Assembly: GCA_029259835.1 (NCBI GenBank)
Contig: JAJDEL010000948.1
Location: 1 to 7,450 of the forward strand
Length of the DNA stretch: 7,450 nt
Direction of reading: 5' to 3'
From: Planctomicrobium sp.
Lineage (GTDB): Bacteria; Planctomycetota; Planctomycetia; Planctomycetales; Planctomycetaceae
Shown here: piece after piece, positions 5,723 through 7,450 of the stretch
Layout: each line of letters opens with the position of its first letter
How positions within the stretch are numbered: the stretch's first letter is position 1
Translations under genes and position numbers: made by a program
Notes under the pieces: generated by a model
Seen by the model: the letters and a program-made list of their open reading frames with translations, nothing else
Databases searched by the model: none
What the model was told of the DNA's origin: nothing

Positions 5723-6759
5723 CGAAAATTGCTCTCGATCTCGGCAGCAACGAGTTTCGTTCAGTCAGAACAGACGGTCAACGTCTGTTGGCGCGACGTG
5801 TTCCGGCGGTCTATTGCGTCGCATCAGACGATCTTTCGAATCGCAGGCTCCTTGAACAAGCTCGGATTCCATTTTCGCAGGCGAATGGATCTCTCATCGT
5901 CATGGGGAATGCCGCGCACGAATTTTCGATGCTTATGCGTTGTCCTGTGATTCCGGTCGTATTAGAAGGACACCTTCCTTGGGAGGATCCAGTCGGTCGT
6001 CAGATTTGTTCGACGCTTGTTGAGTCTCTCATCCCTCCCGCCGAAACAGCTAATTCTCTATGCGTGCTTTCTGAACCAGCATCGACATCGCGTTCGCCAC
6101 AGGAGCAAAGAGGTTTTATTGATGAAGTCATTTCTTTGCGAGGCTACCGATCAGTGATCGTGAACCCTGCGACCGCACTGTGTCTCTCTGGGTTACAGGA
6201 TGCAGAATTTACAGGAGTCAGCCTGGATGTGGGGGCCGAATCGATTGCCATCAGTATTACGCAGCATGGAGAGCCACTTTTCGAAGGGGTTTTCGGTCAG
6301 GGATTTCGCGTAATCGAAAATCGTTTTGCGTTAAGCCGACATCGTTATCTTTGGGATCAGAACGGAAATCGCTATCTCGATCTGCAATCTGTCCGAAATT
6401 GGATTCGCGAGTCCAAGATGAATATGACGTCACCAGTTTCAGGTGACGAACTCTGGCTTGTTCAGCAGTTTCGCCAACTCTTGATCGATGCGTGGGCATC
6501 AGTGCTCCCAGATTTATTGCGTCTGAAAGGGCATGCATTGCTCAACCAGCGCCTTCCGTTCGTCGTCTCTGGTGGGCCGACACAACTGGACGGATTTTCT
6601 GAACTGATCGAACACGTGATACAGAATAGTCGCGTCCCGTTTCGTGTTTCTGAAGCACGACTTTCTTCTTTGGGACCGTACAGTATTGCAAGAGGCCTTC
6701 TTGTGCATGCGATGCTTGAACAGGACGTTGAAGCTGAAACGCCTGAAATCGCAGCATGA
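5719..6759 (+). CDS. Actin-like (ASKHA-fold) ATPase, divergent
   Basis: A 346-residue protein without signal peptide or membrane helix, so cytoplasmic. It shows the ASKHA nucleotide-binding motifs in order: phosphate-1 IALDLGSNEFRSVR (4-17), connect-1-like NPATAL (149-154), phosphate-2 SLDVGAESIAISI (168-180, with D170 and G172), adenosine motif FVVSGGPTQLDGF (281-293) and connect-2-like YSIARGL (321-327). Length fits the MreB, PilM and ParM group rather than full-length Hsp70. It is too divergent to call MreB, FtsA or PilM from sequence alone. ATG at 5719 overlaps the upstream TGA as ATGA, with GGAG (5707-5710) 8 bases in front, so translation is coupled to the SLBB membrane protein. I infer that the two products act together at the inner membrane, perhaps through the partner's cytoplasmic tail. 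Polymerisation cannot be judged from sequence. Confidence 0.87.
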   Translation: MTKIALDLGSNEFRSVRTDGQRLLARRVPAVYCVASDDLSNRRLLEQARIPFSQANGSLIVMGNAAHEFSMLMRCPVIPVVLEGHLPWEDPVGRQICSTLVESLIPPAETANSLCVLSEPASTSRSPQEQRGFIDEVISLRGYRSVIVNPATALCLSGLQDAEFTGVSLDVGAESIAISITQHGEPLFEGVFGQGFRVIENRFALSRHRYLWDQNGNRYLDLQSVRNWIRESKMNMTSPVSGDELWLVQQFRQLLIDAWASVLPDLLRLKGHALLNQRLPFVVSGGPTQLDGFSELIEHVIQNSRVPFRVSEARLSSLGPYSIARGLLVHAMLEQDVEAETPEIAA

Positions 6760-6762
6760 ACA

Positions 6763-6785
6763 GTGGTTGTTGAATAACAATCCAC
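6763..6785. repeat. Hairpin after the actin-like ATPase gene
   Basis: GTGGTTGTT (6763-6771) pairs with AACAA (6776-6780) and CCAC (6782-6785), leaving T6781 bulged, in 9 bp with a GAAT loop. It begins 4 bases after the stop codon. It lacks a T-run, so it is at best an atypical end of the two-gene operon. Confidence 0.45.
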
Positions 6786-6944
6786 TTCACCACCTGAATC
6801 TGCAACTTTGAGCTGTTCAATCAAAGCGGCTTAATGTGAATTGAGATCTCTGGTTGAAGTGACAATCGGAGACGCGCTCTGTCTCTACGTGTCGAACAAA
6901 AGCCCGAAGAAGTGACGCGCGATTACGCACTCTTGCCAATCGGT

Positions 6945-6967
6945 TGCTCCCTGGTACGAGAGGAGTG
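6945..6967 (+). other. Short sequence resembling the 23S rRNA sarcin-ricin loop
   Basis: GTACGAGAGGA (6954-6964) is identical to the core of the universally conserved sarcin-ricin loop of 23S rRNA. The TGCTCC at 6945-6950 also resembles the bases that precede the loop in E. coli. The flanks beyond are not 23S-like, so this is not an rRNA gene. A competing simple hairpin, CTCC (6947-6950) with GGAG (6962-6965), is possible. Chance resemblance is quite likely. Confidence 0.25.
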
Positions 6968-7077
6968 TTCTCTTAATACAATTTGGGTTTTCTGTAAGTC
7001 TATAAGTGGTCTTGTGATACAGGATTTGTTCGAGTTCCGATTCGCATGGCATACCGCTTGCTTTTGGAATAGACACT

Positions 7078-7177
7078 AAAGCGAGTGTTTATTGACTGGG
7101 GGTGTGGCCGGGATTGTCCTTGTTGGGGAATTTCCGGGCGAGCGCCCACGCCCCCAGCCATTTTCACTCGCTTTTTT
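7078..7177. repeat. Large two-stem palindrome ending in a T-run
   Basis: The outer arms are a perfect 10 bp (7078-7087 AAAGCGAGTG with 7165-7174 CACTCGCTTT). Inside them a second stem pairs CTGGGGGTGTGG (7096-7107) with CCACGCCCCCAG (7146-7157), 12 bp with one G-T wobble. Between the strands a small hairpin GGGC/GCCC (7136-7147) competes with the end of the second stem. The outer stem runs into TTTTTT (7172-7177), so it could terminate + strand transcription. A MITE-like element with inverted ends, or a structured RNA, is equally possible. There is no coding potential. Confidence 0.6.
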
Positions 7178-7313
7178 GATGCAATAGCGATGGAGTCTTG
7201 ATCTGGACTGATGAAAATCAAGTCGTTTTAAGGCGAGTCACTCAACAGGGTGAGGATCGTCGAATCAATTCAGTGCGCGATTTACCAATCGTTCGTGGGG
7301 CAGAAAGCAAGTC

Positions 7314-7371
7314 CCTTCTCCCCCATGATCGGGTTTCAATTTTGGATCAGACATCGTTATGGGGAAGAAGG
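7314..7371. repeat. Imperfect palindrome with 13-bp arms
   Basis: CCTTCTCCCCCAT (7314-7326) pairs with ATGGGGAAGAAGG (7359-7371), 12 of 13 positions, with one C/A mismatch. An inner stem TGATC/GATCA (7326-7330, 7345-7349) may form as well. The right arm runs on into a G-rich TTAGGATGAGGGGG stretch (7372-7385). From memory this resembles a common bacterial intergenic repeat of the type GGGAGAAGGTTAGGATGAGG; unverified. Confidence 0.55.
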
Positions 7372-7450
7372 TTAGGATGAGGGGGCTGAAGTGGCGCCCT
7401 GGAAAAGCAACAAATCCTGAGAATCGACTGTTTTCTGATCCCTTCACCCT

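Larger units (their letters stand above)
6760..7450. other. 691-base region without a convincing gene
   Basis: Open frames here are short, lack ribosome binding sites and cross palindromes (for example 7198-7380 on + and 7265-7447 on -). The region holds the post-operon hairpin, a sarcin-ricin-like sequence at 6945-6967, a 100-base palindrome at 7078-7177, a weak hairpin at 7197-7222 (CTTGAT/ATCAAG) and a second palindrome at 7314-7371. No tRNA, RNase P RNA, tmRNA or SRP RNA signature was seen. A small RNA gene ending at the T-run near 7177 is possible but unproven. Confidence 0.6.

Noticed and set aside
6900..7025. A fragment of a 23S rRNA gene around the sarcin-ricin-like motif
   Set aside because: Only the core and a few upstream bases match; the following sequence lacks the conserved 23S text expected downstream of the loop.
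7198..7447. Two short open frames (+ 7198-7380, - 7265-7447) near the window end
   Set aside because: Both run through the palindrome at 7314-7371, lack ribosome binding sites and give no recognisable protein.

Overview
The window looks like chromosomal DNA of a planctomycete (inference). The clues are exported proteins with squalene-cyclase-like repeats and with an NPCBM-type carbohydrate-binding domain, long poorly conserved envelope proteins, wide spaces between genes filled with palindromic repeats, moderate GC content, and one probable TTG start. All five genes I can support lie on the + strand. No tRNA, rRNA gene, CRISPR array, transposase or phage gene was found.

Layout. Bases 1-810 are the 3' part of obg, whose start lies upstream of the window. 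At 878-1918 is an exported single-toroid protein with prenyltransferase/squalene-oxidase repeats. At 2067-3263 is an exported protein with about four beta-rich repeats followed by an NPCBM-like domain. Bases 3264-3802 hold no convincing gene but several inverted repeats, a terminator-like hairpin and the leader of the next operon. At 3803-5722 is a single-pass membrane protein with a signal peptide, two SLBB-like beta-grasp domains, a long Pro/Ser-rich linker, one membrane helix and a long cytoplasmic tail. Its stop codon overlaps by 4 bases the start of an actin-like (ASKHA) ATPase at 5719-6759. Bases 6760-7450 hold no convincing gene but contain two large imperfect palindromes and a short sarcin-ricin-loop-like sequence.

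How the genes work together. obg serves ribosome assembly and has no evident tie to its neighbours. The toroid and NPCBM-like proteins are both exported and may act in the envelope or on extracellular glycans; they sit in the same direction about 150 bases apart. The most interesting unit is the translationally coupled SLBB-membrane-protein/actin-like-ATPase pair. It has the architecture expected of a system that couples a cytoplasmic nucleotide-driven protein, perhaps a filament, to a periplasmic ligand-binding domain, by loose analogy to PilM-PilN. I do not recognise it as a named system. The coupling is inferred from gene order and topology, not shown directly.
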